Below are positions 1 to 14,780 of a DNA stretch of 64,000 nucleotides, piece after piece. Numbering within the stretch: position 1 is the first letter of the stretch; every line of letters starts with the position of its first letter. The DNA comes from Atherix ibis (taxonomy: Eukaryota > Arthropoda > Insecta > Diptera > Athericidae). The position numbers were made by a program, and so were the translations under genes. The stretch lies in assembly GCA_958298945.1 (NCBI GenBank), contig CATQJD010000146.1:2790001-2854000 (forward strand), given 5' to 3'. The notes under the pieces were generated by a model. It made no database searches. It worked only from the letters and a program-made list of their open reading frames with translations, and was not told the DNA's origin.

Positions 1-25
1 CCTCTTAAATATACTACTTCATTAT
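1..25 (+). repeat. Representative T-type monomer (variant tail)
   Basis: This is the first monomer and sets the phase used here: a monomer starts at base 1. It carries T at monomer base 10, and its last five bases are ATTAT instead of the usual ATATT. The ATTAT tail is a recurrent variant that usually stands just upstream of the TCTCTTGAAT cassette. A C-type monomer has base composition C7 A8 T10 G0; a T-type monomer has C6 A8 T11 G0. Confidence 0.95.
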
Positions 26-525
26 CCTCTTAAATATACTACTTCATATTCCCCTTAAACATATTACTTCATATTCCTCTTAAATATACTACTTCATATT
101 CCTCTTAAACATACTATTTCAAATTCCTCTTAAACATACTACATCATATCCCTTTTAAATATACTACTTCATATTTCTCTTAAATATACTACTTCATATT
201 ACTCTTAAATATTCTACTTCATATTCCTCTTAAACATACTACTTCATATTCCTCTTAAACATACTACTTCATATTCCTCTTAAACATACTACTTCATATT
301 CCTCTTAAATATACTACTTCATATTCCTCTTAAACATACTACTTCATATTCCTCTTAAATATACTACTTTATATTCCTCTTAAACATACTACTTCATATT
401 CCTCTTACACATAATACTTCGTATTCCTCTTAAACATACTACTTCATATTCCGCTCAAATATACTACTTCATATTCCTCTTTAATATACTACTTCATATT
501 CCTCTTGAACATACTACTTCGTATC
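1..525. repeat. Block I copy 1 (21 monomers)
   Basis: These 21 monomers recur at 1452-1976, 1451 bp away, with the same ordered rare variants: ATTAT tail, CCCCTTAAAC, AAATT tail, ACTACATCATATC, CCTTTTAAAT, ACTCTTAAATATTC, CTTACA, CCGCTCAAAT and CTTGAAC. The spacing is 58 monomers plus 1 bp, and the extra base comes from the 26-bp monomer at 526. A few substitutions separate the copies (for example CCTC versus ACTC in the second monomer). The left side is cut by the window. Confidence 0.85.
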
Positions 526-551
526 CCTTTTTAAATATACTACTTCATATT
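526..551 (+). repeat. 26-bp length-variant monomer (+1 T)
   Basis: One extra T lies in the T run after CC (five T before AAAT). The monomers after it (ACTACGTC, ACTCTTAAATATTC) resemble those after the similar monomer at about 150. The right edge of block I copy 1 is therefore probably a recombination joint back to that earlier position, with one T gained. The shift persists until the 24-bp monomer at 2877. Confidence 0.85.
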
Positions 552-1451
552 TCTCTTAAATATACTACGTCATATTACTCTTAAATATTCTACTTCATAT
601 TCCTCTTAAACATACTACTTCATATTCCTCTTAAACATACTACTTCATATTCCGCTTAAATATACTACTTCATATTCCTCTTAAATATACTACTTCAAAT
701 TCCTCTTGAACATACTACTTCATATTCCTCTTAAATATACTACTGCATTTTCCTCTTAAACATACTACTTCATATTCCTCTTAAATATACTACTTCATAT
801 TCCTCTTAAACATACTACCTCATATTCCTCTTAAACATACTACTTCATATTCCTCTTAAATATACTACTTCATATTCCTCTTAAATATACTACTTCATAT
901 TCCTCTTAAATATACTACTTCATATTCCTCTTAAATATACTACTTCATATTACTCTTAAATATTCTACTTCATATTCCTCTTAAACATACTACCTCATAT
1001 TCCTCTTAAACATACTACTTCATATTCCTCTTAAATATACTACTTCATATTCCTCTTAAACATACTACTTCATATTCCTCTTAAACATACTACTTCATAT
1101 TCCTCTTAAACATACTACCTCATATTCCTCTTAAACATACTACTTCATATTCCTTTTAAATATACTACTTCATATTCCTCTTAAACATACTACCTCATAT
1201 TCCTCTTAAACATACTACTTCATATTCCTCTTAAATATACTACTTCATATTCCTCTTAAATATACTACTTCATATTCCTCTTAAATATACTACTTCATAT
1301 TCCTCTTAAATATACTACTTCATATTCATCTTAAACATACTACTTCGTATTCCTCTTAAACATACTATTTCATATTCCTCTTAAACATACTACCTCATAT
1401 TCCTCTTAAATATACTACTTCATATTCCTCTTAAATATACTACTTCATATT
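552..1451. repeat. Monomers between block I copies
   Basis: About 36 monomers in unbroken phase. They include a second CCGCT/CTTGAAC pair (652 and 702) and several ACCTC monomers (TACCTCATATT), a variant common in the first 8 kb. The short order ACCTC, C-type, T-type repeats several times between 800 and 1400, which suggests small tandem duplications too similar to delimit by eye. Nothing other than satellite is present. Confidence 0.8.
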
Positions 1452-1976
1452 CCTCTTAAATATACTACTTCATTATACTCTTAAATATACTACTTCATAT
1501 TCCCCTTAAACATATTACTTCATATTCCTCTTAAATATACTACTTCATATTCCTCTTCAACATACTATTTCAAATTCATCTTAAACATACTACATCATAT
1601 CCCTTTTAAATATACTACTTCATATTTCTCTTAAATATACTACTTCATATTACTCTTAAATATTCTACTTCATATTCCTCTTAAACATACTACTTCATAT
1701 TCCTCTTAAACATACTACTTCATATTCCTCTTAAACATACTACTTCATATTCCTCTTAAATATACTACTTCATATTCCTCTTAAACATACTACTTCATAT
1801 TCCTCTTAAATATACTACTTTATATTCCTCTTAAACATACTACTTCATATTCCTCTTACATATACTACTTCGTATTCCTCTTAAACATACTACTTCATAT
1901 TCCGCTCAAATATACTACTTCATATTCCTCTTTAATATACTACTTAATATTCCTCTTGAACATACTACTTCGTATT
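1452..1976. repeat. Block I copy 2 (21 monomers)
   Basis: This repeats 1-525 at an offset of 1451 bp with the same order of marker monomers. It differs by substitutions such as CTTCAAC for CTTAAAC and ATTCATC for ATTCCTC. Similarity stops after the CTTGAAC monomer: here the next monomer is CCTCTTAAAGATAC, whereas copy 1 runs into the 26-bp monomer. That sharp end is how an unequal-exchange boundary looks. Confidence 0.85.
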
Positions 1977-2909
1977 CCTCTTAAAGATACTACTTCATAT
2001 TCCTCTTAAACATATTACTTCATATTTCTCTTAAATATACTACTTCATATTCCTCTTAAATATACTACTTCATATTTCTCTTAAATATTCTACTTCATAT
2101 TCCTCTTAAACATACTACTTCATATTCAACTTAAACATACTACTTCATATTCCTCTTAAACATGCTACTTCATATTCCTCTTAAATATACTACTTCATAT
2201 TCCTCTTAAACATATTACTTCATATTCCTCTTAAACATACTACTTCATATTTCTCTTAAACATACTACTTCATATTCCTCTTAAACATACTACCTCATAT
2301 TCCTCTTAAACATACTACTTCATATTCCTCTTAAATATACTACTTCCTATTCCTCTTAAATATACTACTTCATATTCCTCTTAAATATACCACTTCATAT
2401 TCATCTTAAACATACTACTTCATATTCCTCTTAAACATACTACTTCATATTCCTCTTAAACATACTACCTCATATTCCTCTTAAATATACTACTTCATAT
2501 TCCTCTTAAATATACTACTTCATATTCCTCTTAAACATACTACTTAATATTCCTCTTAAATAAACTTCTTCATATTCCTCATAAATATACTACTTCATTA
2601 TCCTTTTATATATACTACTCCATATTCCTCTTAAACATATTACTTCATATTTCTCTTCAATATACTACTTCCTATTCCTCTTAAACGTACTACTTCATAT
2701 TCCTCTTAAACATACTACTTCATATTCCTCTTAAACATACTACTTCATATTCCTCTTAAATATACTACTTCATATTCCTCTTAAATATACTACTTCATAT
2801 TCCTCTTAAACATACTACTTCATATTCCTCTTAAATATACTACTTCATATTCCTCTTAAACATACAACTTCATATTCCTCTTAAATATACTGCTCATATT
2901 CCTCTTAAA
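1977..2909. repeat. Transition monomers with degenerate cassette
   Basis: About 37 monomers. Around 2650 there is a diverged form of the window-wide cassette: AAACATATTAC, then TCTCTTCAAT (C where later copies have G), then the CTATT tail, then AAACGTAC. A 24-bp monomer at 2877-2900 (ACTGCTCATATT, one base lost) restores the phase used at base 1. No other sequence type is present. Confidence 0.8.
2877..2900 (+). repeat. 24-bp length-variant monomer
   Basis: ACTACTTCATATT is replaced by ACTGCTCATATT, losing one base. It cancels the +1 shift of the 26-bp monomer at 526, so downstream monomers again start at positions equal to 1 modulo 25. Confidence 0.9.
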
Positions 2910-5900
2910 CATACTACTTCATATTCCTCTTAAACATACTACTTCATATATCTCTTAAACATACTACTTCATATTCCTCTTAAATATACTACTTCATGTT
3001 ACTCTTAAATATACTACTTCATATTTCTCTTAAACATACAACTTCATATGCCTCTTAAATATACTACTTTATATTCCTCTTAAACATACTACTTCATATT
3101 CCTCTTACACATACTACTTCATATTCCTCTTAAACATACTATTTCAAATTCCTCTTAAACATACTACTTCATATTCTTTTTAAATATACTACTTCATATT
3201 TCTCTTAAATATACTACTTCATATTACTCTTAAATATTCTACTTCATATTCCTCTTAAACATACTACTTCATATTCCTCTTAAACATACTACTTCATATT
3301 CCTCTTAAACATATTACTTCATATTCCTCTTAAATATACTACTTCATATTCCTCTTAAACATACTACTTCATATTCCTCTTAAATATACTACCTTATATT
3401 CCTCTTAAACATACTACTTCATATTCCTCTTACACATACTAGTTCATATTCCTCTTAAACATACTACTTCATGTTCCGCTAAAATATACTACTTCATATT
3501 CCTCTTAAATATACTACTTCATATTCCTCTTGAACATACTACTTCATATTCCTCTAAAATATACTACTGCATATTCCTCTTAAACATACTACTTCATATT
3601 CCTCTTAAATATACTACTTCATATTCCTCTTAAACATACTACCTCATATTCCTCTTAAACATACTACTTCATATTCCTCTTAAATATACTACTTCATATT
3701 CCTCTTAAATATACTACTTCATATTCCTCTTAAATATACTACTTCATATTCCTCTGAAACATACTACTTCGTATTCCTCTTTAACATACTACTTCATACT
3801 CCTCTTAAACATACTACTTCATATTCCTCTTAAACATACTACTTCATATTCCTCTTAAACATACTACTTCATATTCCTCTTAAACATACTACTTCATATT
3901 CCTTTTAAATATACTACTTCATATTCCTCTTAAACATACTACTCCATATTCCTCTTAAATATACTACTTCATATTCTTCTTAAGCATACTACTTCATATT
4001 CCCCTTAAACATACTACTTCATATTCCTCTTAAACATACTACTTCATATTCCTTTTAAATATACTACTTCATATTCCTCTTAAACATACTACTTCATATT
4101 CCTCTTAAACATACTACTTCATATTCCTCTTAAACATACTAATTCATATTCCTCTTAAATATACTTCTTCATATTCCTCTTAAATATACTACTTCATTAT
4201 CCTCTTAAATATACTACTTCATATTCCTCTTAAACATATTACTTCATATTTCTCTTGAATATACTACTTCCTATTCCTCTTAAACGTACTACTTCATATT
4301 CCTCTTAAACATACTACTTCATATCTCTCTTAAATATACTACTTCATATTCCTCTTAAAAATACTACTTCATATTCCTCTTAAATATACTACTTCATATT
4401 CCTCTGAAACATACTACTTCGTATTCCTCTTAAACATACAACTTCATACTCCTCTTAAACATACTACTTCATATTCCTCTTAAACATACTACTTCATATT
4501 CCTCTTAAATATACTACTTCATTATCCTCTTAAACATACTAATCCATATTCCTCTTAAATATAATACTTCATATTCTTCTTAAACATACTACTTCATATT
4601 CCCCTTAAACATACTACTTCATATTCCTCTTAAACATACTACTTCATATTCCTTTTAAATATACTACTTCATATTCTTCTTAAACATACTACTTCATATT
4701 CCTCTTAAACATACTACTTCATATTCCTCTTAAACATACTACTTCATATTCCTCTTAAACATACTACTTCATATTCCTCTTAAACATACTACTTCATATT
4801 GCTCTTAAATATACTACTTCATATTCCTCTTAAACAGACTACTTCATATTCCTCTTAAATATACTACTTCATATTCCTCTTAAACATAATAATTCATATT
4901 CCTCTTAAATATACTACTTCATATTCCTCTTAACCATACTACTTCATATTCCTCTTAAACATACTATTTCATATTTCTCTTAAACATACTACTTTATATT
5001 CCTCTTAAACATACTACTTCATATTCCTCTTAAATATACTTCTTCATATTCCTCTTAAACATACTACTTCATTATCTACTTAAATATACTACTTCATATT
5101 CCTCTTAAACATATTACTTCATATTTCTCTTGAATATACTACTTCCTATTCCTCTTAAACGTACTACTTCATATTCCTCGTAAAAATACTACTTCATATT
5201 TCTCTTAAATATACTACTTCATATTCCTCTTAAATATACTACTTCATATTCCTCTTAAATATACTACTTCATATTCCTCTTAAACATACTACTTCATATT
5301 CCTCTTAAACATACTACTTCATATTCCTCTTAAACATACTACTTCAAATTCCTCTTAAACATACTACTTCATATTCTTCTTAAACATACTACTTTATATT
5401 CCTCTTAAATATATTACTTCATATTTCTCTTAAATATGCTACTTCATATTACTCTTAAACATACTACTTCATATTCCTCTTAAATATACTGCTTCATATT
5501 CCTCTTAAACATACTACTTCATATTCCTCTTAAACATACTAATTCATATTTCTCTTAAACATACTACTTCATATTCCTCTTAAATATACTACTTCATATT
5601 ACTCTTAAATATACTACTTCATATTTTTCTTAAACATACTACTTCATATTCCTCTTAAACATACTACTTCATATTCCTGTTAAACATACTACTTCATATT
5701 CCTCTTAAACATACTACTTCATATTCCTCTAAAACATACTACTTCATATTCCTCTTAAACATACTACTTCATATTCCTCTTAAATATACTACTTCATATT
5801 CCTCTTAAATATACTACTTCATTATCCTCTTAAATATACTACTTCATATTCCTCTTAAACATATTACTTCATATATGTCTTAAATATACTACTTCATATT

Positions 5901-6309
5901 TCTCTTAAACATACTATTTCATATTCCTCTTAAACATACTACTTTATATTCCTCTTAAATATACTACTTCATAATTCTCTTAAATATGCTACTTCATATT
6001 AATCTTAAATATTCTACTTCATATTCCTCTTAAACATACTACTTCATTTTCCTTTTAAACATACTACTTCATATTCCTCTTAAACATTTTACTTCATATT
6101 CCTCTTAAATATACAACTTCATATTCCTCTTAAACATCCTACTTCATATTCCTCTTAAATATACTACTTCATATTCCTCTTAAACATACTACTTCATATT
6201 CCTCTTAAATATACTACTTCATATTCCTCTTAAACATACTACTTCATATTCCTCTTAAACATACTACATCATATTCCTCTTACACATACTACTTCATATT
6301 CCTCTTAAA
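2910..6309. repeat. Duplication II-a copy 1 (3.4 kb)
   Basis: This is the first member of a head-to-tail pair with 6310-9990. Markers that recur exactly 3400 bp later include TATATCTCTT (2946/6346), CATGTTACTC (2996/6396), ACAACTTCATATGCC (about 3030/6430), CCGCTAAAAT (3476/6876) and TCTCTTGAAT (4251/7651). Beyond 4.3 kb the offset changes to 3355, then 3505, then 3680 bp because copy 2 has its own gain and loss of monomers. Edges are good to about one monomer. Confidence 0.85.
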
Positions 6310-9300
6310 TATACTACTTCATATTCCTCTTAAACATGCTACTTCATATATCTCTTAAACATACTACTTCATATTCCTCTTAAATATACTACTTCATGTT
6401 ACTCTTAAATATACTACTTCATATTTCTCTTTAACATACAACTTCATATGCCTCTTAAATATACTACTTTATATTCCTCTTAAACATACTACTTCATATT
6501 CCTCTTACACATACTACTTCATATTCCTCTTAAACATACTATTTCAAATTCCTCTTAAACATACTACTTCATATTCTTTTTAAATATACTACTTCATATT
6601 TCTCTTAAATATACTACTTCATATTACTCTTAAATATTCTACTTCATATTCCTCTTAAACATACTACTTCATATTCCTCTTAAACATACTACTACATATT
6701 CCTCTTAAACATATTTCTTCATATTCCTCTTAAATATACTACTTCATATTCCTCTTAAACATACTACTTCATATTCCTCTTAAATATACTACTTTATATT
6801 CCTCTTAAACATACTACTTCATATTCCTCTTACACATACTAGTTCATATTCCTCTTAAACATACTACTTCATGTTCCGCTAAAATATACTACTTCATATT
6901 TCTCTTAAATATACTACTTCATATTCCTCTTGAACATACTACTTCATATTCCTCTAAAATATACTACTGCATATTCCTCTTAAACATACTATTTCATATT
7001 CCTCTTAAATATACTACTTCATATTCCTCTTAAACATACTACCTCATATTCCTCTTAAACATACTACTTCATATTCCTCTTAAATATACTACTTCATATT
7101 CCTCTTAAATATACTACTTCATATTCCTCTTAAATATACTACTTCATATTCCCCTGAAACATACTACTTCGTATTCCTCTTAAACATACTACTTCATACT
7201 CCTCTTAAACATACTACTTCATATTCCTCTTAAACATACTACTTCATATTCCTCTTAAACATACTACTTCATATTCCTCTTAAACATACTACTTCATATT
7301 CCTTTTAAATATACTACTTCATATTCCTCTTAAACATACTACTCCATATTCCTCTTAAATATACTACTTCATATTCTTCTTAAACATACTACTTCATATT
7401 CCCCTTAAACATACTACTTCATATTCCTCTTAAACATACTACTTCATATTCCTTTTAAATATACTACTTCATATTCCTCTTAAACATACTACTTCATATT
7501 CCTCTTAAACATACTACTTCATATTCCTCTTAAACATACTACTTCATATTCCTCTTAAATATACTTCTTCATATTCCTCTTAAATATACTACTTCATTAT
7601 CCTCTTAAATATACTACTTCATATTCCTCTTAAACATATTACTTCATATTTCTCTTGAATATACTACTTCCTATTCCTCTTAAACGTACTACTTCATATT
7701 CCTCTTAAACATACTATACTACTTCATATTCCTCTTAAATATACTACTTCATATTCCTCTGAAACATACTACTTCGTATTCCTCTTAAACATACAACTTC
7801 ATACTCCTCTTAAACATACTACTTCATATTCCTCTTAAACATACTACTTCATATTCCTCTTAAATATACTACTTCATTATCCTCTTAAACATACTACTCC
7901 ATATTCCTCTTAAATATAATACTTCATATTCTTCTTAAACATACTACTTCATATTCCCCTTAAACATACTACTTCATATTCCTCTTAAACATACTACTTC
8001 ATATTCCTTTTAAATATACTACTTCTTATTCCTCTTAAATATACTACTTCATATTCCTCTTAAACATACTACTTGATATTCCTCTTAAACATACTACTTG
8101 ATATTCCTCTTATACATACTACTTCATATTCCCCTTAAATATACTACTTCATATTTCTCTTAAATATACTACTTCATATTCCTCTTAAACATACTACTTC
8201 ATATTCCTCTTAAACATACTACTTCATATTCCTCTTAAACATACTACTTCATATTCCTCTTAAACATACTACTTCATATTCCTCTTAAACATACTACTTC
8301 ATATTGCTCTTAAATATACTACTTCATATTCCTCTTAAACAGACTACTTCATATTCCTCTTAAACATACTACTTCATATTCCTCTTAAACATAATAATTC
8401 ATATTCCTCTTAAATATACTACTTCATATTCCTCTTAACCATACTACTTCATATTCCTCTTAAACATACTATTTCATATTTTTCTTAAACATACTACTTT
8501 ATATTCCTCTTAAACATACTACTTCATATTCCTCTTAAATATACTTCTTCATATTCCTCTTAAACATACTACTTCATTATCTACTTAAATATACTACTTC
8601 ATATTCCTCTTAAACATATTACTTCATATTTCTCTTGACTATACTATTTCCTATTCCTCTTAAACGTACTACTTCATATTCCTCGTAAAAATACTACTTC
8701 ATATTTCTCTTAAACATACTACTTCATATTCCTCTTAAATATACTACTTCATATTCCTCTTAAATATACTACTTCATATTCCTCTTAAACATACTACTTC
8801 ATATTCCTCTTAAACATACTACTTCATATTCCTCTTAAACATACTACTTCAAATTCCTCTTAAACATACTACTTCATATTCCTCTTAAACATACTACTTT
8901 ATATTCCTCTTAAATATATTACTTCATATTTCTCTTAAATATGCTACTTCATATCACTCTTAAACATACTACTTCATATTCCTCTTAAATATACTGCTTC
9001 ATATTCCTCTTAAACATACTACTTCATATTCCTCTTAAACATACTAATTCATATTTCTCTTAAACATACTACTTCATATTCCTCTTAAATATACTACTTC
9101 ATATTACTCTTAAATATACTACTTCATATTTTTCTTAAACATACTACTTCATATTCCTCTTAAACATACTACTTCTTATTCTTGTTAAACATACTACTTC
9201 ATATTCCTCTTAAACATACTACTTCATATTCCTCTAAAACATACTACTTCATATTCCTCTTAAACATACTACTTCATATTCCTCTTAAATATACTACTTC

Positions 9301-9990
9301 ATATTCCGCTTAAATATACTACTTCATTATCCCCTTAAATATACTACTTCATATTCCTCTTAAACATATTACTTCATATATCTCTTAAATATACTACTTC
9401 ATATTCCTCTTAAACATACTATTTCATATTCCTCTTAAACATACTACTTTATATTCCTCTTAAATATACTACTTCATATTTCTCTTAAATATGCTACTTC
9501 ATATTACTCTTAAATATTCTACTTCATATTCCTCTTAAACATACTACTTCATTTTCCTTTTAAACATACTACTTCATATTCCTCGTAAACATACAACTTC
9601 ATATTCCTCTTAAATAAACTACTTCGTATTCCTCTTAAACATACTACTTCATATTCCTCTTAAATATACTACTTTATATTCCTCTTAACCATACTACTTC
9701 ATATTCCTCTTACACATACTTTTTCATATTCCTCTTAAACATACTACTTCATATTCCTCTTAAACATTTTACTTCATATTCCTCTTAAATATACAACTTC
9801 ATATTCCTCTTAAACATCCTACTTCATATTTCTCTTAAATATACTACTTCATATTCCTCTTAAACATACTACTTCATATTCCTCTTAAATATACTACTTC
9901 ATATTCCTCTTAAACATACTACTTCATATTCCTCTTAAACATACTACATCATATTCCTCTTACACATACTACTTCATATTCCTCTTAAAT
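6310..9990. repeat. Duplication II-a copy 2 (3.7 kb)
   Basis: It follows copy 1 directly and keeps its order of variant monomers, with three size differences. There is a 45-bp loss at the 30-bp monomer at 7701. There is a gain of about 150 bp (six monomers, two ending ACTTGATATT) near 8.0-8.15 kb. There is a gain of about 175 bp (seven monomers) near 9.58-9.75 kb. Apart from the 45-bp loss these are whole numbers of monomers, as expected from misaligned exchange within the array. Confidence 0.8.
7701..7730 (+). repeat. 30-bp monomer at a 45-bp deletion joint
   Basis: The monomer reads AAACATACTATACTACTTC, with TACTA doubled, so it is 5 bp long. In the sister copy, the distance from the same landmark (4301) to the CCTCTGAAAC monomer is 100 bp; here (7701 to 7756) it is 55 bp. 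The event is therefore a net loss of 45 bp, with the joint inside the short repeat TACTA. Confidence 0.85.
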
Positions 9991-11630
9991 ATACTACTTC
10001 ATATTCCTCTTAAACATACTACTTCATATTCCTCTTAAATATACTACTTCATATTACTCTTAAACATATAACTTCATATTCCTCTTAAATATACTACTTC
10101 ATATTCCTCTTAAACATAATACTTCATATTCCTCTTCAAAATACTACTTCATATTCCTCCTAAACATACTACTTCATATTCCTCTTAAACATACTACTTC
10201 ATATTCCTCTTAAATATACTACTGCATATTCCTCTTAAACATACAACTTCATATTCCTCTTAAATATACTACTTCATAATCCTCTTAAACATACTACTTC
10301 ATATTCCTCTTAAACATACTACTTCATATTCCTCTTAAACATACTACTTTATATTCCTTTTAAATATACTACTTCACATTCCTCTTAAATATACTACTTC
10401 ATATTCCTCTTAAACATACTACTTGATATTTTTCTTAAACATACTACTTCATATTCCTCTTAAACATACTACTTCATATTCCTCTTAAATATACTACTTC
10501 ATATTCCTCTTAAATATACTACTTCATATTTCTCTTAAATATACTACTTCATATTCCCCTTAAACATACTACTTCATATTCCTCTTAAACATACTACTTC
10601 ATATTCCTCTTAAACATACTACTTCATATTCCTCTCAAACATAATACTTCATATTGCTCTTAAATATACTACTTCATATTCCTCTTAAACATACTACTTC
10701 ATATTCCTCTTAAACATACTACTTCATATTCCTCTTAAACAGTTTACTTCATATTCCTCTTAAATATACTACTTCATATTCCTCTTAACCATACTACTTC
10801 ATATTCCTCTTAAACATACTATTTCATATTTCTCTTAAACATACTACTTCATATTCCTCTTAAATATACTACTTCATATTACTCTTAAATATACTACTTC
10901 ATATTCCTCTTAAGCATACTACTTCATATTCCTCTTAAACATACTACTTCATATTCCTCTTAACCAGAATACTTCATATTCCTCTTAAACATACTACTTC
11001 ATATTCCTCTTAAACATACTACTTCACATTCCTCTTAAACATACTACTTCATATTCCTCGTAAATATACTACTTCATATTCCTCTTAAATATACTACTTC
11101 ATTATCCTCTTAAATATACTACTTCATATTCCTCTTAAACATATTACTTCATATTTCTCTTGAATATACTACTTCATATTCCTCTTAAACATACTACTTC
11201 ATATTCCTCTTACACATACTACTTCATATTCCTCTTAAACATACTACTTCATATTCCTCTTAAACATTTTACTTCATATTCCTCTTAAATATACAACTTC
11301 ATATTCCTCTTAAACATCCTACTTCATATTCCTCTTAAATATACTACTTCATATTCCTCTTAAACATACTACTTCATATTCCCTTTAAATATACTACTTC
11401 ATATTCCTCTTAAACATACTACCTCATATTCCTCTTAAACATACTACATCATATTCCTCTTAGACACACTACTTCATATTCCTCTTAAATATACTACTTC
11501 ATATTCCTCTTAAACATACTACTTCATATTCCTCTTAAATATACTACTTCATATTCCTCTTAAACATATTATTTCATATTCCTCTTAAATATACTACTTC
11601 ATATTCCTCTTAAACATAATACTTCATATT
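8431..11630. repeat. Duplication II-b copy 1 (3.2 kb)
   Basis: It begins at a CCTCTTAACC monomer and recurs from 11631. Shared markers include CTACTTAAAT, TCTCTTGA, CCTCGTAAAA, ATATCACTC, CTTGTTAAAC, AAACATTTTAC, ACAACTTC, CATCCTAC, ACTACATC, TTCAAAATAC, ATTCCTCCTAAAC and ACTTGATATTTTTC. The offset is 3200 bp up to about 8.98 kb and 3150 bp afterwards, because copy 2 lacks two monomers. Its left part overlaps duplication II-a copy 2, so the two events happened in succession. Confidence 0.85.
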
Positions 11631-14600
11631 CCTCTTAACCATACTACTTCATATTCCTCTTAAACATACTATTTCATATTTCTCTTAAACATACTACTTT
11701 ATATTCCTCTTAAACATACTACTTCATATTCCTCTTAAATATACTTCTTCATATTCCTCTTAAACATACTACTTCATTATCTACTTAAATATACTACTTC
11801 ATATTCCTCTTAAACATATTACTTCATATTTCTCTTGAATATACTATTTCCTATTCCTCTTAAACGTACTACTTCATATTCCTCGTAAAAATACTACTTC
11901 ATATTTCTCTTAAATATACTACTTCATATTCCTCTTAAATATACTACTTCATATTCCTCTTAAATATACTACTTCATATTCCTCTTAAACATACTACTTC
12001 ATATTCCTCTTAAACATACTACTTCATATTCCTCTTAAACATACTACTTCAAATTCCTCTTAAACATACTACTTCATATTCCTCTTAAACATACTACTTT
12101 ATATTCCTCTTAAATATATTACTTCATATTTCTCTTAAATATGCTACTTCATATCACTCTTAAACATACTACTTCATATTCCTCTTAAACATACTAATTC
12201 ATATTTCTCTTAAACATACTACTTCATATTCCTCTTAAATATACTACTTCATATTATTCTTAAATATACTACTTCATATTTTTCTTAAACATACTACTTC
12301 ATATTCCTCTTAAACATACTACTTCATATTCTTGTTAAACATACTACTTCATATTCCTCTTAAACATACTACTTCATATTCCTCTAAAACATACTACTTC
12401 ATATTCCTCTTAAACATACTACTTCATATTCCTCTTAAATATACTACTTCATATTCCTCTTAAATATACTACTTCATTATCCCCTTAAATATACTACTTC
12501 ATATTCCTCTTAAACATATTACTTCATATATCTCTTAAATATACTACTTCATATTCCTCTTAAACATACTATTTCATATTCCTCTTAAACATACTACTTT
12601 ATATTCCTCTTAAATATACTACTTCATATTTCTCTTAAATATGCTACTTCATATTACTCTTAAATATTCTACTTCATATTCCTCTTAAACATACTACTTC
12701 ATTTTCCTTTTAAACATACTACTTCATATTCCTCGTAAACATACTACTTCATATTCCTCTTAAATATACTACTTCGTATTCCTCTTAAACATACTACTTC
12801 ATATTTCTCTTAAATATACTACTTTATATTCCTCTTAACCATACTACTTCATATTCCTCTTACACATACTTCTTCATGTTCCTCTTAAACATACTACTTC
12901 ATATTCCTCTTAAACATTTTACTTCATATTCCTCTTAAATATACAACTTCATATTCCTCTTAAACATCCTACTTCATATTTCTCTTAAATATACTACTTC
13001 ATATTCCTCTTAAACATACTTATTCATATTCCTCTTAAATATACTACTTCATATTCCTCTTAAACATACTACTTCATATTCCTCTTAAACATACTACATC
13101 ATATTCCTCTTACACATACTACTTCATATTCCTCTTAAATATACTACTTCATATTCCTCTTAAACATACTACTTCATATTCCTCTTAAATATACTACTTC
13201 ATATTACTCTTAAACATATAACTTCATATTCCTCTTAAATATACTACTTCATATTCCTCTTAAACATAATACTTCATATTCCTCTTCAAAATACTACTTC
13301 ATATTCCTCCTAAACATACTACTTCATATTCCTCTTATACATACTACTTCATATTCCTCTTAAATATACTACTGCATATTCCTCTTAAACATACAACTTC
13401 ATATTCCTCTTAAATATACTACTTCATAATCCTCTTAAACATACTACTTCATATTCCCCTTAAACATACTACTTCATATTCCTCTTAAACATACTACTTT
13501 ATATTCCTTTTAAATATACTACTTCACATTCCTCTTAAATATACTACTTCATATTCCTCTTAAACATACTACTTGATATTTTTCTTAAACATACTACTTC
13601 ATATTCCTCTTAAACATACTACTTCATATTCCTCTTAAATATACTACTTCATATTCCTCTTAAATATACTACTTCATATTTCTCTTAAATATACTACTTC
13701 ATATTCCCCTTAAACATACTACTTCATATTCCTCTTAAACATACTACTTCATATTCCTCTTAAACATACTACTTCATATTCCTCTCAAACATAATACTTC
13801 ATATTCCTCTTAAATATACTACTTCATATTCCTCTTAAACATACTACTTCATATTCCTCTTAAACATACTACTTCATATTCCTCTTAAACATTTTACTTC
13901 ATATTCCTCTTAAATATACTACTTCATATTCCTCTTAACCATACTACTTCATATTCCTCTTAAACATACTATTTCATATTTCTCTTAAACATACTACTTC
14001 ATATTCCTCTTAAATATACTACTTCATATTACTCTTAAATATACTACTTCATATTCCTCTTAAGCATACTACTTCATATTCCTCTTAAACATACTACTTC
14101 ATATTCCTCTTAAACAGACTACTTCATATTCCTCTTAAACATACTACTTCATATTCCTCTTAAACATACTACTTCACATTCCTCTTAAACATACTACTTC
14201 ATATTCCTCTTAAATATACTACTTCATATTCCTCTTAAATATACTACTTCATTATCCTCTTAAATATACTACTTCATATTCCTCTTAAACATATTACTTC
14301 ATATTTCTCTTGAATATACTACTTCATATTCCTCTTAAACATACTACTTCATATTCCTCTTACACATACTACTTCATATTCCTCTTAAACATACTACTTC
14401 ATATTCCTCTTAAACATTTTACTTCATATTCCTCTTAAATATACAACTTCATATTCCTCTTAAACATCCTACTTCATATTCCTCTTAAATATACTACTTC
14501 ATATTCCTCTTAAACATACTACTTCATATTCCCTTTAAATATACTACTTCATATTTCTCTTAAACATACTACTTCATATTCCTCTTAAACATGCTACATC

Positions 14601-14780
14601 ATATTCCTCTTAGACACACTACTTCATATTCCTCTTAAATATACTACTTCATATTCCTCTTAAACATACTACTTCATATTCCTCTTAAATATACTACTTC
14701 ATATTCCTCTTAAACATATTATTTCATATTCCTCTTAAATATACTACTTCATATTCCTCTTAAACATAATACTTCATATT
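11631..14780. repeat. Duplication II-b copy 2 (3.15 kb)
   Basis: This tandem copy of 8431-11630 has a 50-bp (two-monomer) deletion near 12.18 kb, where the ACTGCTTC monomer and its neighbour are missing. It ends where 14761 onward (AAACATAATAC, then CCTTTTAAAC) parts from 11611 onward (AAACATAATAC, then CCTCTTAACC). Substitutions between the copies are few (for example ATATTACTC versus ATATTATTC), fewer than between the 1500-bp units inside them, so this duplication looks younger than that 60-mer. Confidence 0.85.
12861..14360. repeat. 1500-bp higher-order unit, copy 1 (60-mer)
   Basis: Sixty monomers that recur at exactly 1500 bp in the next unit: AAACATTTTAC (12911/14411), ACTACATC (about 13096/14596), ACTGCATATT (13371/14871), ACTTGATATT (13571/15071), AAACATTTTAC again (13891/15391) and TCTCTTGAAT (14306/15806). 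The same period shows upstream as AAACATTTTAC at 9761 and 11261, so this is the older framework on which the 3.15-3.2-kb duplication was laid. The chosen start is arbitrary within the period. Confidence 0.8.
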